NCBI GenBank assembly: GCA_963846005.1
Contig: CAWJUH010000004.1
Coordinates: 324,265 to 388,264, forward strand
DNA from: CAVSUR01 sp963846005
GTDB taxonomy: Bacteria > Actinomycetota > Actinomycetes > Streptosporangiales > Streptosporangiaceae
Direction of reading: 5' to 3'
Length of the DNA stretch: 64,000 nt
Positions 8,590-17,775 of this stretch are shown piece by piece. The position numbers and the translations under genes are program-made. Position 1 is the stretch's first letter. Each line of letters begins with the position of its first letter. The notes under the pieces are model-generated. The model did no database searches. It saw nothing but the letters and a program-made list of their open reading frames with translations, and was not told the origin of the DNA.

Positions 8590-9715
8590 GCCCGGCCGGA
8601 TCGTGATCCCGCCGGGCCTGCTGCCCGCCGACGGCCGGTTCGGCTGCGGGCCGTCCAAGGTCCGGCCCGAGCAGGTCGCCGCGCTGGCCGGCCCCGGCGC
8701 GGACCTGCTCGGGACCTCGCACCGGCAGGCCCCGGTGCGCGGGCTGGTCGCGCGCGTGCGCGCGGGCCTGGAAACCCTTTTTGACCCGCCAGCAGGCTAT
8801 GAGGTGATACTCGGCAACGGCGGCACGACGGCGTTCTGGGAGGTGGCGGCCTTCGGCCTGGTCGACCGGGCCGCGCAGCACCTGTCGTTCGGCGAGTTCT
8901 CGGCGAAGTTCGCCAAGGCCACGGCGGCCGCGCCGTGGCTGGACCAGCCGGCCGTGATCTCCTCGCCGCCCGGCACCCATCCGCAGCCGCGGGCCGAGCC
9001 CGGCACCGACGTCTATGCGCTGACCCACAACGAGACCTCCACCGGGGTGGCGATGCCGGTCCGGCGGGTGGCCGGCGCGGACGAGGGCGCGCTGGTGCTG
9101 GTCGACGCGACCAGCGGGGCCGGCGGCCTGCCGGTGGACCCGGCGGAGTGCGACGTGTACTACTTCGCGCCGCAGAAGTGCTTTGCCTCTGATGGCGGCC
9201 TGTGGCTGGCCCTGATGTCGCCCGCCGCGGTGGCGCGAGCCGAGCGGATCGCGGCCAGCGGCCGTTACATCCCCGAGTTCTTGTCGCTGCAGACCGCGAT
9301 GGCCAACTCCCGCCAGCAGCAGACCTATAACACCCCGGCGGTGGCGACGCTGGTGCTGCTGGCCGAGCAGCTGGACTGGATGCTGGAGCAGGGCGGGATG
9401 ACCTGGACCACGGCCAGGACCGCGGCGTCGGCGCAGTGCCTGTACGGCTGGGCTGACAAGGCGCCCTACGCCACGCCGTTCGTCGCCGACCCGGCGCAGC
9501 GCTCGGCGGTGGTCGGCACCATCGACTTCGACGGCTCGGTCGACGCGAGGGCGCTGTCGGCGGCGCTGCGGGCGAACGGCATCGTGGACACCGACTCCTA
9601 CCGCAAGCTGGGCCGCAACCAGCTGCGCATCGGCATGTTCCCGGCCGTGGACCCGGCCGACGTGGAGGCGCTGACCGCCTGCATCGACTACGCGGCCGAG
9701 CGGCTGGCCGGGTGA
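8582..9715 (+). CDS. serC: Phosphoserine aminotransferase
   Basis: PLP enzyme converting 3-phosphohydroxypyruvate and glutamate to phosphoserine. The 377-residue product has the N-terminal DGRFGCGPSKVRPEQVAAL, the cofactor lysine in VYYFAPQKCFASDGG, QQQTYNTPAVATLVLLAEQL, and the C-terminal KLGRNQLRIGMFPAVDPADV. It follows the citrate synthase gene with an 8-bp overlap. Length is close to other actinobacterial SerC proteins. Confidence 0.95.
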   Translation: MSEPGRIVIPPGLLPADGRFGCGPSKVRPEQVAALAGPGADLLGTSHRQAPVRGLVARVRAGLETLFDPPAGYEVILGNGGTTAFWEVAAFGLVDRAAQHLSFGEFSAKFAKATAAAPWLDQPAVISSPPGTHPQPRAEPGTDVYALTHNETSTGVAMPVRRVAGADEGALVLVDATSGAGGLPVDPAECDVYYFAPQKCFASDGGLWLALMSPAAVARAERIAASGRYIPEFLSLQTAMANSRQQQTYNTPAVATLVLLAEQLDWMLEQGGMTWTTARTAASAQCLYGWADKAPYATPFVADPAQRSAVVGTIDFDGSVDARALSAALRANGIVDTDSYRKLGRNQLRIGMFPAVDPADVEALTACIDYAAERLAG

Positions 9716-9745
9716 GCGGGTGAGCGGCGAAGCCGCACACCCGGG

Positions 9746-9790
9746 ATCGTGGACCATCTTCAGCGGTATCTGCGGAAGATAGTCCATGAT
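9746..9790. repeat. 45-bp imperfect palindrome at the serC/thpR convergent junction
   Basis: A near-perfect inverted repeat: 16-nt arms at 9746-9761 and 9775-9790 with two mismatches, extended by a G-C pair outside, and a 13-nt loop. The right arm overlaps the thpR stop codon. It is suited to be a bidirectional terminator. It has the same 45-nt length and ATCGTG...GAT ends as the palindromes at 13662 and 28292, so it may belong to one dispersed family. Confidence 0.75.
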
Positions 9791-10377
9791 CATGAGCGCT
9801 CACGGTCGCGCAGCGGCCAGGAGCCCTCGGTGACGTAGCGCGGCGGGGCCGCCGGGCCCGCGGCCGGCTGGCTGGCGATCAGGTGGATCTCGCCCGCGGT
9901 CCAGGCCGGCCCGGCGTAGCCGGCCAGCGCGCCGGCCAGCGGCCGGACGTCGGCCGGCAGCCGGCAGCGGGCCAGGGTCAGGTGCGGCCGGTACCGGCGG
10001 CCCTCGTCGGGCGGCGGCGCCCCGGCCCGGCGGGCGCCCGCGGCGACCGAGGCGGCGAGGGCGGCCAGTCCCGCGCCGCCGGACGGCCCGGCGTCGATGC
10101 CGGCCCACAGCACCCGGGCCGAGCGGGGACTGGGAAAGGCGCCCGCCCCGGCGACCGACAGGACCGGGGCGTCATGGCGGCGGGCGGCGCGCCCGAGCCG
10201 GGTGCCCAGGTCGGGCAGGACGGCCTCGTTCACCTCGCCGAGGAAGGCCAGCGTGACGTGCCAGGCGCCGGGACCGGTCCAGCGCAGCCCGGGCCAGCCC
10301 GGGCGCAGCGGCGCCAGCTCGGCGTCCAGCCCGGCCAGCACCGGCTCCGGGGGCGCGATGGCGACGAACAGCCGCAC
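9790..10377 (-). CDS. thpR: RNA 2',3'-cyclic phosphodiesterase (2H phosphoesterase)
   Basis: Member of the 2H/LigT superfamily that opens 2',3'-cyclic phosphates on RNA. The 195-residue product begins RLFVAIAPPEPVLAGLDAEL and has the two HxTx motifs, HVTLAFLGEV at residue 40 and PHLTLARC around residue 130, which together form the active site. The start is GTG at 10377 with GGGGGAG about 10 nt upstream. It is convergent with serC. Family assignment is firm; the physiological RNA substrate is unknown. Confidence 0.92.
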   Translation of the reverse strand: MRLFVAIAPPEPVLAGLDAELAPLRPGWPGLRWTGPGAWHVTLAFLGEVNEAVLPDLGTRLGRAARRHDAPVLSVAGAGAFPSPRSARVLWAGIDAGPSGGAGLAALAASVAAGARRAGAPPPDEGRRYRPHLTLARCRLPADVRPLAGALAGYAGPAWTAGEIHLIASQPAAGPAAPPRYVTEGSWPLRDRERS

Positions 10378-10503
10378 CGGCGCCTACTCCCCCGCAGCGC
10401 GGCCGGACCGGGGCGGCGCGCCGCGGGCCGCTGCCCGGCGGCCTGATCTCATAAGTCTCAGGCTGTCACAGCGGGCAGCAGCACGCGCGCACCGGCGCCG
10501 GGA

Positions 10504-11760
10504 TCAGGCGACCGCCCGGGCCAGCCGGGCGGGGCGCAGGTAGCTGCGCATCCGCTCGCCGCGGCGGCGGGCCAGCGCGAAGGTGACCGCCAGGGTCGCG
10601 GCCAGCGATATCACGCCGCCGGCGATGACGGCGGCCTGCGGGCCGAACGCCTGCGCCGCCCAGCCCGCCAGCGGCGAGCCGAGCGGGGTGCCGCCGAGGA
10701 AGACCAGCATGTACAGGCCCATGACCCGGCCGCGCATCTCGGCAGTGGCGGACAGCTGGGTGGTGGAGTTGGCGGCGGTGGTGAAGGTCAGCATGGCCAG
10801 CCCGACCGGGATCAGCGAGACCGCGAACAGCCAGAACGAGGGCATCACCCCGCTGGCCATCTCCAGCAGGCTGAACGCCAGCGAGGTGACCAGCACCAGC
10901 CGGAGGGTGGGCCGGCCGCGGCGGGCGGCGAACAGCGCGCCGCCGAGCGCGCCGACCGCGAACATGGCCGAGGCGATGCCGTACATGGTGGCGCCGGTGT
11001 GAAACACGCCGCGGGCCATCATCGCGATCGTGACCTGGAAGTTCATCCCGAAGGTGGAGACGAAGAACAGCAGCGTCAGCAGCAGCCACAGCCGGGGCCT
11101 GGCGCGCACGTAGTCCAGGCCCGCGCGCAGCTGGCCCCGGGCCCGCGGCAGCGGGGTGGCCCGGTGCAGCTCGGCCGGGCGCATCAGCTTCAGGCCGGCC
11201 AGCACCGCCGCGTAGGAGGCCGCGTTGACCAGGAACGCGGCCGGGGTGCCGACCGCGGCGATGACCAGCCCGGCCACGGCGGGGCCGACGATCCTGGCCA
11301 GGTTGAACACCGCGCTGTTGAGCGCGATCGCGTTGGCCATCGCGTCCCGGCCGACCATCTCGACGGCGAACGACTGGCGCGTCGGGTTGTCGACCATGGT
11401 GGCCAGGCCGAGCGCGAACGCCAGCGCGTACACGTGCCAGATCCGCACCGAGCCGGTGAGGGCGAGCAGGCCCAGGATGAGCGCGAGCGCGCCCATCACC
11501 GCCTGGGTGATCATCAGGATGGTCCGCTTGGGGTAGCGGTCGGCGATGACGCCGCCCAGCGGGCTGGCCAGCATCGGCGCGAACTGCAGCCCGGTGGTGA
11601 CGCCGAGCGCCCAGCCACTGTTATGGGTGAGGTCGAGCACCAGCCAGTCCTGTGCGACCCGCTGCATCCAGCTGCCGGTGTTGGAGACCACCTGGCCGGC
11701 CGCGAACAGCCGGTAGTTGCGGCTCCGCAGCGAGCTGAACGTGCGCCGCCGCGGGGTCAG
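10504..11760 (-). CDS. MFS efflux transporter, EntS-like
   Basis: A 12-helix major facilitator. It begins TPRRRTFSSLRSRNYRLFAA, then WMQRVAQDWLVLDLT and the loop 2-3 motif GGVIADRYPKRTILM, as in enterobactin-exporter-like MFS_3 proteins. No ATG, GTG or TTG lies near the conserved N-terminus. The only plausible start is CTG at 11760, whose last two bases overlap the TGA of the upstream marR (CTGA). Coupled translation from a CTG start is therefore inferred; a GTG inside helix 1 is less likely. The marR-mfs order suggests a drug- or siderophore-responsive efflux unit. Confidence 0.88.
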   Translation of the reverse strand: MTPRRRTFSSLRSRNYRLFAAGQVVSNTGSWMQRVAQDWLVLDLTHNSGWALGVTTGLQFAPMLASPLGGVIADRYPKRTILMITQAVMGALALILGLLALTGSVRIWHVYALAFALGLATMVDNPTRQSFAVEMVGRDAMANAIALNSAVFNLARIVGPAVAGLVIAAVGTPAAFLVNAASYAAVLAGLKLMRPAELHRATPLPRARGQLRAGLDYVRARPRLWLLLTLLFFVSTFGMNFQVTIAMMARGVFHTGATMYGIASAMFAVGALGGALFAARRGRPTLRLVLVTSLAFSLLEMASGVMPSFWLFAVSLIPVGLAMLTFTTAANSTTQLSATAEMRGRVMGLYMLVFLGGTPLGSPLAGWAAQAFGPQAAVIAGGVISLAATLAVTFALARRRGERMRSYLRPARLARAVA

Positions 11761-12206
11761 GACTGGCTGAGCTTCTCCAGGATCGGCGCCGCGGCCCGCA
11801 GCGTCGCCCGTTCGGCCGGGCTCAGCTCCCGCAGCCGGACCGCCAGCCACGCCTCCCGCAGCCGCCGCGACTGCTGCACCATCTCCCGGCCGGAGTCGGT
11901 CACCGTCAGCATGACCTGGCGCCGGTCGGTCGCGTGCGGGGCGCGCATCACCAGCGCCCGCTCCTCCAGCACGGCCATGACCCTGGTCATGGACGGCGGC
12001 TGGACCTTCTCGTGCTCGGCGAGCTCGCCCGGGGTCATCGCACCGTGCCGCTCCAGCGCGGCCAGGGCGGCGAACTGGGTGTCGGAGAGTTCCCGGCCCA
12101 CCCCGCCCGCCAGCCGCTCGGCTCGCAGCCGGCGCGCCAGCCGGCTGACCGAGATCCGGAGTACGGTGGCCAGGCCCGCGTCGGACCTGGTCCTTTGTAG
12201 AGTCAT
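11757..12206 (-). CDS. MarR-family regulator
   Basis: The 149-residue winged-helix repressor has the classical wHTH (LSDTQFAALAALERHGAMTP, then GELAEHEKVQPPSMTRVMAV) and the wing DRRQVMLTVTDSG. It probably controls the coupled MFS gene and itself. The ATG at 12206 has no Shine-Dalgarno sequence in the first 15 nt, and the inverted repeat GTTAGC...GCTAAC sits only 5 nt upstream. The mRNA may therefore be leaderless, with the operator overlapping the promoter. Confidence 0.9.
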   Translation of the reverse strand: MTLQRTRSDAGLATVLRISVSRLARRLRAERLAGGVGRELSDTQFAALAALERHGAMTPGELAEHEKVQPPSMTRVMAVLEERALVMRAPHATDRRQVMLTVTDSGREMVQQSRRLREAWLAVRLRELSPAERATLRAAAPILEKLSQS

Positions 12207-12210
12207 GTTC

Positions 12211-12238
12211 GTTAGCCTGAGTCATTACTTTCGCTAAC
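12211..12238. promoter_or_regulatory. Candidate MarR operator
   Basis: Inverted repeat GTTAGC (12211-12216) and GCTAAC (12233-12238) separated by 16 bp in an AT-rich patch directly before marR. Position against the start codon fits autoregulation. Binding is inferred. Confidence 0.5.
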
Positions 12239-12367
12239 TTTAAACGGAAGGCCGGTATTCCGTCAAAAGCCAGCAGGCGGACGCGGCGGCCCGGCCGGGC
12301 GCGCACCCCAGTACATCACGCCGCCGCCCGCCAGGGCAGCCGCGAACCATGAGCTAACCTGGCGTTC

Positions 12368-12621
12368 GTGGCCCGACCCAGCAGGCCTGCCCGCCCCCGC
12401 TCGAGGGCCGGGACGAGTTCATCACCGGCGGCATCACCGCCGGCTGGGCCATTGCGCTGATCGTGGTGTTCATCATGCGCTCGCACCTCGCGCCCGCCGA
12501 CCGCTGGTGGCTGTGGACCTGCGCGTTCGGCACCGTGCTCGGCCTGTTCGGCCTGGTCTACGTGCCCTTCCTCAAGCGCTCAAGGGAGCGGGCCGGCCGC
12601 CGCCGCGCCGGGGCGCGCTAG
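12368..12621 (+). pseudogene. DUF2530 small membrane protein, frameshifted
   Basis: Two membrane helices are encoded (WAIALIVVFIM and WWLWTCAFGTVLGLFGLVYV), ending KRSRERAGRRRAGAR, which fits DUF2530. The conserved frame has no start codon back to a TAA at 12355. A GTG at 12368 opens in another frame with a suitable N-terminus (ARPSRPARP). Adding one C to the C-run near 12391-12398 would join the two frames. I read this as one gene of about 85 codons with a 1-nt deletion, real or from assembly. It is convergent with the DUF3027 gene, as in related actinomycetes. Confidence 0.65.
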
Positions 12622-12666
12622 CCCCGCTGGCGGCCGGCCGGATCGCGCGAGCCCGGCCGGGTTCCG

Positions 12667-13559
12667 CTAGTCCGCCTGGTGGTCGAGGGTCTCGAAGACG
12701 GTGTCGGCCATCGACACGCCCGGCATGTCCACCAGGTCGTAGCCGATCTCGTCGACGACCGGGCCCGGGCCGGCGGCGCTGGTGACCGGGCTGGCCGCCT
12801 CCGAGTGCGCGCCGCAGCCGTGGTCGAGTGCCACCACCTGGCCGTCGTCGGGGGCGTACTCGTTCGCGCAGGCGCCGAAGACCTGGCCGAGCGGGCCGCT
12901 GAGCGGCACCAGGAAACCGCAGGTCGCGCACGGCCCGGGCGCGGCGCTCGCCAGCGGCGTGCCGGGCCCGCGGGCGCCGGAGTACCAGCGCTCGGCCGCG
13001 TCGTCCCGGCCGATCGCGGACAGCACCCGGTCGCGCCGCAAGACCGGCCCCGCGTAGGCCCCGGCGGTGGCCAGCACCGACAGCTCGGCCAGCTTGCCGG
13101 GGTCCGGCGAGCCGCGCCCGGCGCCCATTCGCCGACCGACTCCCAGTCCAGCACCCCGTCGGCGCCTTCCAGCACGGCAGCCGGGGTCAGCCGCTCGTCG
13201 TCGGAACTGGCCGGCAGCAGGTCGCCCACGCCGAGGTCGCCGGGGCGGACCCGCTCGCTCCACGGCACCCAGTCCGGGGCCAGCAGCGAGCGGGGGCCCG
13301 GCAGCAGCACGCATTCGCTGACCGTCACGGCCTTGGCCCGGGACGCCCGGGCCACGGTCACCGCCCACCGCCAGCCGGCGTAGGCCGGGTCCTCGCAGCG
13401 GAACAGGTGGGTGACCAGCCGGTCGCCGTCGGCCTGCAGGCCGTCGGCCGGCCCGACCCGGTCCGGGCCGGCCAGCTCCACGGCGGCGGCCCGGGCCAGG
13501 TCGACCGCATCGGCACAGGCCTGGTCCGGTTCCGGGGCGCGGGTACGTTGCGGGCTCAC
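12667..13559 (-). pseudogene. DUF3027 family protein, one frameshift
   Basis: Conserved actinobacterial protein of unknown role. The first frame covers the N-terminal half (DQACADAVDLARAAAVEL to VGEWAPG). The second frame covers the C-terminal half, with DDAAERWYSGARGPGTPLAS, the CxxC segment APGPCATCGFLVPLSGPLGQ, and the motif GACANEYAPDDGQVVALDHG. The frames switch near 13115-13135 in a G/C-rich run. The start is GTG at 13559 with a weak AAGG upstream. No substitution-type stop codon interrupts either part, so an indel, possibly in the assembly, explains the break. Confidence 0.75.
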
Positions 13560-13661
13560 GACCAGTAATTGAACCTTATGGAGGGGAGTGCCCGCACCAG
13601 AAAAGCCAGGCCTGCCCATCCCGGCCATCCCGGCCGGCCCGGCGCCCGGCCGGGAATCGTG

Positions 13662-13706
13662 ATCGTGTAGTTCTCTCAGTTTCAGGAACTGAAAATCCCA
13701 CACGAT
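13662..13706. repeat. 45-bp palindromic repeat, copy A
   Basis: Outer arms ATCGTGT and ACACGAT (7 bp, perfect) enclose an inner hairpin TTTCAG-GAA-CTGAAA. The 45-bp copy at 28292 is the same length with the core TCTCAGTTTCAGGAAC identical. It lies in the region between the divergent DUF3027 and MFS genes, so it is not simply a terminator. Confidence 0.8.
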
Positions 13707-13813
13707 GACGCGGGCGGGAGAGACACAGGGGCCGGGGGGCATCGGCGCAGGGGGGCCGCGCCCGGGCGGGGTCAGCTATCGTGCCCGGCGGCGCGAGGCT
13801 CGATACTAAGGGC

Positions 13814-15718
13814 ATGGGAGCACCGAGCCGCGGGGCGCGTGCGAGGCGGGCGAGCCACTCGTTCGTCTCCGCGGGCCAGTCGGCGGCCCGGGCCAGCGCG
13901 GCCGCCGCGGGCGGGGCCGGCCGCACGGTGCACCGGCTGACCGGGGCTTCCGGCGCCGGGACGACCGGCCTGTCCCATCTCATCGAGCTGACCGCCGCGG
14001 GCAGCGTCGGCGACGCGTTCGTGGCCGTGTCGCTGGCCGGGACCTTGTTCTTCAACACCTCGCTCACCCAGGCCCGCAGCCAGGTGGCGCTGTACCTGCT
14101 GATCACCATGGCCCCGTTCGCGGTGCTGGCGCCGTTCATCGGCCCGGTGCTGGACCGGGTGCAGCAGGGACGGCGCTTCATCCTGGCCGGCACCCTGCTG
14201 GCCCGGGGCCTGCTGTGCTGGGGCATGTCGGCGGCGCTGCACCAGGATCCGGTGACGCTGTTCCCGGCCGCGTTCGGCGTGCTGATCCTGCAGAAGGTCT
14301 ACACGGTGACCCGGGCCGCAGTGGCGCCGCGGCTGCTGCCGCCGCAGCTGACCCTGGTCTCGGCCAACGCGCGGATGACGCTGGCCTCGCTGATCGCCTC
14401 CACCCTGGGGGTCGTGCTGGCCGCCGGGATCGAGTACACCAGCAGCGCCGCCTGGGTCCTGCGGCTCGGCGCGCTGGTGTACATCGCGGGCACGGTCATC
14501 GGCGTCCGGCTGCCCGGCAGCGTGGACGCCGGGGAGCCGCGGGCCCGCCCGGCCGGAGCCGGGGCCCCAGACTCAGCCGGCCCGGCTGGACCAGGCGGCC
14601 GGGCCGGGGCGGGCAGTTCCGCAGACACCATCCCGGGTCCGCGGAACGCGGCCGGGCCCGGTGCCCCGCGCCCCGGGTACGCAGATCCCCGGTATGCCGG
14701 CCCCGGGTACGCCGATCCCCGGTACGGCGGCCCTGGGTACGCCGAGTCCGGGTACGGCGATCCTCGATATGGCGATCCCGGCTATGGCGATCCCGGCTAC
14801 CCGGGCCGCGGTCGTCCGGCTGGGCCGCCGGGCTACCCGGCCAGCGAGAACGGCTATCCGGATCCGGCGCACGACTACCGCCAGGGCGCGGGACCTGGTT
14901 ATCCCGGCGCGCCGGGCGGCCGGCCGATGATGCCGCCCGGCGATCCCGGCTCGCAGGGTCCGCCCGGATCGCCGGGATCGCCGGGTTCCCAGGGCCGGGC
15001 GGGCGCTCCGGGCCCGCCCGGCCGGGGCGGTCCGGCGGACGGCAACGGGTTCCAGGCCCGGGACGGCAGCACCCGGCCGCTGCCCGGCAAGAACCGGGGC
15101 GGCCTGCGGCCGCTGCGGCTGGTCGGCCCCGTCGTGGGCGAGGCCATGCGCGGCAACGCCGCGCTGCGCGCCTTCTCCGGGTTCATGCTGCTGTTCCTGG
15201 CCTTCTTGCTGCGCGCCGACCACTTCCGCGGGCTGCCGCACAACGCCGCGCTCGGGGCCCTGGCCGCGGCGGTCGCCGCGGGCGGCTTCCTCGGCACGGC
15301 AGTCGGGTCCAAGCTGAAGGCCAAGCGCCCGCACCTGATCGTGTTCGGCATGCTGGGCACGGCCATGCTGGTGTCGGCCATCGGGGCCTGGTTCTTCGGG
15401 CTGTGGACGGCCCTGGCCGTGGCGTTCGTCGCGGCGACCGCGCAGGCCCTGGTCAAGCTGGCCCTGGACTCGACGGTGCAGCGCGAGGTCGGCGAGGAGA
15501 TCAGGTCCTCGACGTTCGCGGTCTCCGAGACCCTCAACCAGCTGTCCTGGGTCATCGGCGGCCTGGCCGGCCTCGCGCTGTCGCTGACCTCCAGCGGGGT
15601 GGCCGGGCTGTCAGTCGCGGCAGCCGGCCTGGCCGCCACCCTCGGCCTGCTGGTGGCCGGGCGGCGCAACCGGGCCCTGGCCGCGCAGCGGCGGCGGGCC
15701 GCCCCGCAGCCGCACTGA
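13814..15718 (+). CDS. MFS transporter with a collagen-like cytoplasmic insert
   Basis: An N-terminal MFS half (helices from SVGDAFVAVSLAGTLFF to VYIAGTVIGVRLPG) and a C-terminal half (AFSGFMLLFLAFLLR to AATLGLLVAG) flank an insert of about 200 residues. The insert has two parts: a Gly-Tyr-Pro repeat (GYADPRY and GYGDPRY units), then a collagen-like Gly-X-Y run (GSQGPPGSPGSPGSQG). Ordinary MFS proteins have a short loop here, between helices 6 and 7. The start is uncertain: ATG at 13814 or GTG at 13781. Substrate unknown. The GC-rich repeat coding is in frame throughout, so the insert is real coding sequence. Confidence 0.85.
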   Translation: MGAPSRGARARRASHSFVSAGQSAARASAAAAGGAGRTVHRLTGASGAGTTGLSHLIELTAAGSVGDAFVAVSLAGTLFFNTSLTQARSQVALYLLITMAPFAVLAPFIGPVLDRVQQGRRFILAGTLLARGLLCWGMSAALHQDPVTLFPAAFGVLILQKVYTVTRAAVAPRLLPPQLTLVSANARMTLASLIASTLGVVLAAGIEYTSSAAWVLRLGALVYIAGTVIGVRLPGSVDAGEPRARPAGAGAPDSAGPAGPGGRAGAGSSADTIPGPRNAAGPGAPRPGYADPRYAGPGYADPRYGGPGYAESGYGDPRYGDPGYGDPGYPGRGRPAGPPGYPASENGYPDPAHDYRQGAGPGYPGAPGGRPMMPPGDPGSQGPPGSPGSPGSQGRAGAPGPPGRGGPADGNGFQARDGSTRPLPGKNRGGLRPLRLVGPVVGEAMRGNAALRAFSGFMLLFLAFLLRADHFRGLPHNAALGALAAAVAAGGFLGTAVGSKLKAKRPHLIVFGMLGTAMLVSAIGAWFFGLWTALAVAFVAATAQALVKLALDSTVQREVGEEIRSSTFAVSETLNQLSWVIGGLAGLALSLTSSGVAGLSVAAAGLAATLGLLVAGRRNRALAAQRRRAAPQPH

Positions 15719-15729
15719 GTCCGGCCCGG

Positions 15730-16113
15730 TCAGGCGTCCACGTCGTCGGCGACCGCGCGCAGCACGGCGGCGATCTTCCGCGCCTCCCGGCCCTCGGGGT
15801 GCTTGCCGCGCCGGTAGATGTTCGAGACCCCGTCGAGCAGTTTGATCAGGTCCTCGACGATGACCGTCATCTGCTCCGGGTCCTTGCGGCTCGCCTTGGA
15901 CACCGTGGGCGGCGGCTCAATCGCGCGCACCTGGAGGGCCTGGGTCCCCCGGCGGCCCTCCGCCACCCCGAATTCCACTCGCTGTCCCGGCCGCAGCGCG
16001 GTGCCCGGCGGCTCCAGGGCCTTGGAGTGCACGAAAACCTCACCGCCGTCGTCACGGGTGAGAAAGCCGAAGCCCTTGTCGGCGTCGTACCACTTGACCT
16101 TGCCAGTTGGCAC
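15730..16113 (-). CDS. Cold-shock domain protein, long form
   Basis: A 127-residue protein. Residues 1-65 form a cold-shock OB fold, with TGKVKWYDADKGFGFLTRDD carrying RNP1 and EVFVHSKAL carrying RNP2. The C-terminal extension is helical (MTVIVEDLIKLLDGVSNIYR, then RKIAAVLRAVADDVDA). This longer type is typical of actinomycetes and likely binds RNA or single-stranded DNA. The start is GTG at 16113, about 8 nt after AAGGG. It converges with the MFS gene. Confidence 0.9.
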   Translation of the reverse strand: MPTGKVKWYDADKGFGFLTRDDGGEVFVHSKALEPPGTALRPGQRVEFGVAEGRRGTQALQVRAIEPPPTVSKASRKDPEQMTVIVEDLIKLLDGVSNIYRRGKHPEGREARKIAAVLRAVADDVDA

Positions 16114-17250
16114 CTGCGGGACCCTTACGCGAAGAGGAAACTACGGTTGCGACCTTACTGCGCTGAATAAGGCTATCGGTCCGGCCGGCTCTCTCGCTTC
16201 CCCTCCCGGCTGGCTTCCCCTCCCGGCTGGCTTACCCGGCTCCGGGCGGCCGGTGCCAGGGCGGCGTCAGCTCACGCGGCCCGCGGCGCAGCCGCCAGGC
16301 CAGGTAAGCCGCGCCGAGCACCGCCGCGGCCCGGCTCAGCCGCTCGCCGATCAGCCACGCGCTCGATAGGTAGCCGGAGAACGAGCCGTGATGGTGGCCG
16401 ACCGTGACCAGCACCCAGGTGCCGATGATGACCACCGCGACCGGGCCCGCCACGCCCGTCCACTTGTCGCGGATATCCCAGGCCCGCGACGACAGCGCCA
16501 GCAGCGCTCCGATCAGCCAGATCGGCGGGAAGATGAGGCCGCCGAGGCCGAGCAGCACGACAGCGCCGATCTCCAGCGGATGCTCGCGGGCCAGCCCGGC
16601 CACCAGCTCGGCGAACTCGGCCGGGTTCTCCGGCCGTCCGGGCGGCCCGGACGGCCGGGTCGCGGCGGGCGCACCGGCCCGGCCCGGGCCGGTGGCCGGC
16701 CGCGACCCGGGCGGGCGGCGGGCGTAGGGGCCGGTGCCCGGGCTGCGGCGGGCGGAAGAGTCCCGCCGGGCCTGGCCGTCCCGCCGGACGGCCCCGTCCC
16801 GGCCACCCGGCCCGTCCCGGCCACCCGGCCGGTCCGGGCGTCCCTGGCCGGTCCCCGGCGGGCGGCGGCGCGGGCCCGGCTGGCCCGAGCGCGGCGGCCC
16901 CCGCCGCGGGGACGCAGGCTGTTCTACTGCGGGCTGTTCCGCTGCGGGCTGTTCTGCTGCTGGATGCTCTGCTGCTGACTGCCCTGCGTCCGGTGCTGGT
17001 TGCGCTGCTTCCGGGGCCAGTTGCGCTGCTTCCGGTCGTACTGCCCCCGGCAGCTCTCCCCCGGGCTGTTCCGCCACCGGATGCTCTGCCCCGGGATGCT
17101 GCGCCTCCGGATGGTCTGCCTCCGGCTGCGCTGCGCCGGTCCGAGCGGGTTCTTGCGGCGGGGCGATCCGCGGGCGGCTGCCGGGCCAGGCCTGCCGTGA
17201 CGACGGGAACGCCGGCGTGCCCTCGGGCCCCGTGTCGTCCGCGAGACCAG

Positions 17251-17500
17251 CGCCGGCCGGATCGGGGTCGCCCCCGTCAGCGCCCGCTGGATCAGCACCC
17301 GCCGGATCGGGGTCGCCCCGATCAGCGCCCGCTGGATCAGCACCGGCCGGATCGGGGTCGCCCGGAGCGGCGCCCGCCGGACCAGCACCGGCCGGATCGG
17401 GGTCACCCCGATCAGCACCCGCCCGATCAGCACCCGCCGGATCGGGGGCCCGCGGAGCAGCACCGGCCGGATCGGGGTCGCCCGGAGCGGCGACCGCCGG
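17251..17500. repeat. 45-bp minisatellite in the membrane-protein linker
   Basis: About five degenerate copies of a 45-bp unit built around ggccggatcggggtcgcc. Each unit encodes 15 residues (GDPDPAGADPAGADR type) on the minus strand. The repeat lies next to the inferred frameshift, so slippage could have caused it. Confidence 0.75.
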
Positions 17501-17670
17501 GCTGGCGTCTGGGGCGCCCAGGTTGCCGGCGGCCGACCGGAAGCTGACTGCGCGGCGACCCGGCGTCAGGCGCCGGGACCGCGGCCGCCGCGATCGGGCC
17601 GGCGGCGGCGCCTTCCGGGCCGGCCGCAGGCGGGAACCGGCCCTCGGCCGGGGACGGACCCTCCTGCGGC

Positions 17671-17775
17671 GGCCCTTCTCGCGGCGGGCCTTCCCGCGGC
17701 GGGCCTTGCCGCGGCAGGCCTTCCCGCGGCGGGCCTTCCCGCGGCAGGCCTTCCCGCGGCTGGCCTTCCCGCAGT
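17671..17775. repeat. 15-bp tandem repeat in the membrane-protein linker
   Basis: Seven or so copies of a 15-bp unit (ggccttcccgcggcg type) encoding the pentads PREGL, PREGP and PRQGP on the minus strand. Confidence 0.75.

Noticed and set aside
17251..17775. Regular repeats looking like a CRISPR array
   Set aside because: No unique spacers, unit lengths of 15 and 45 bp, in frame with a protein linker, and no cas genes.
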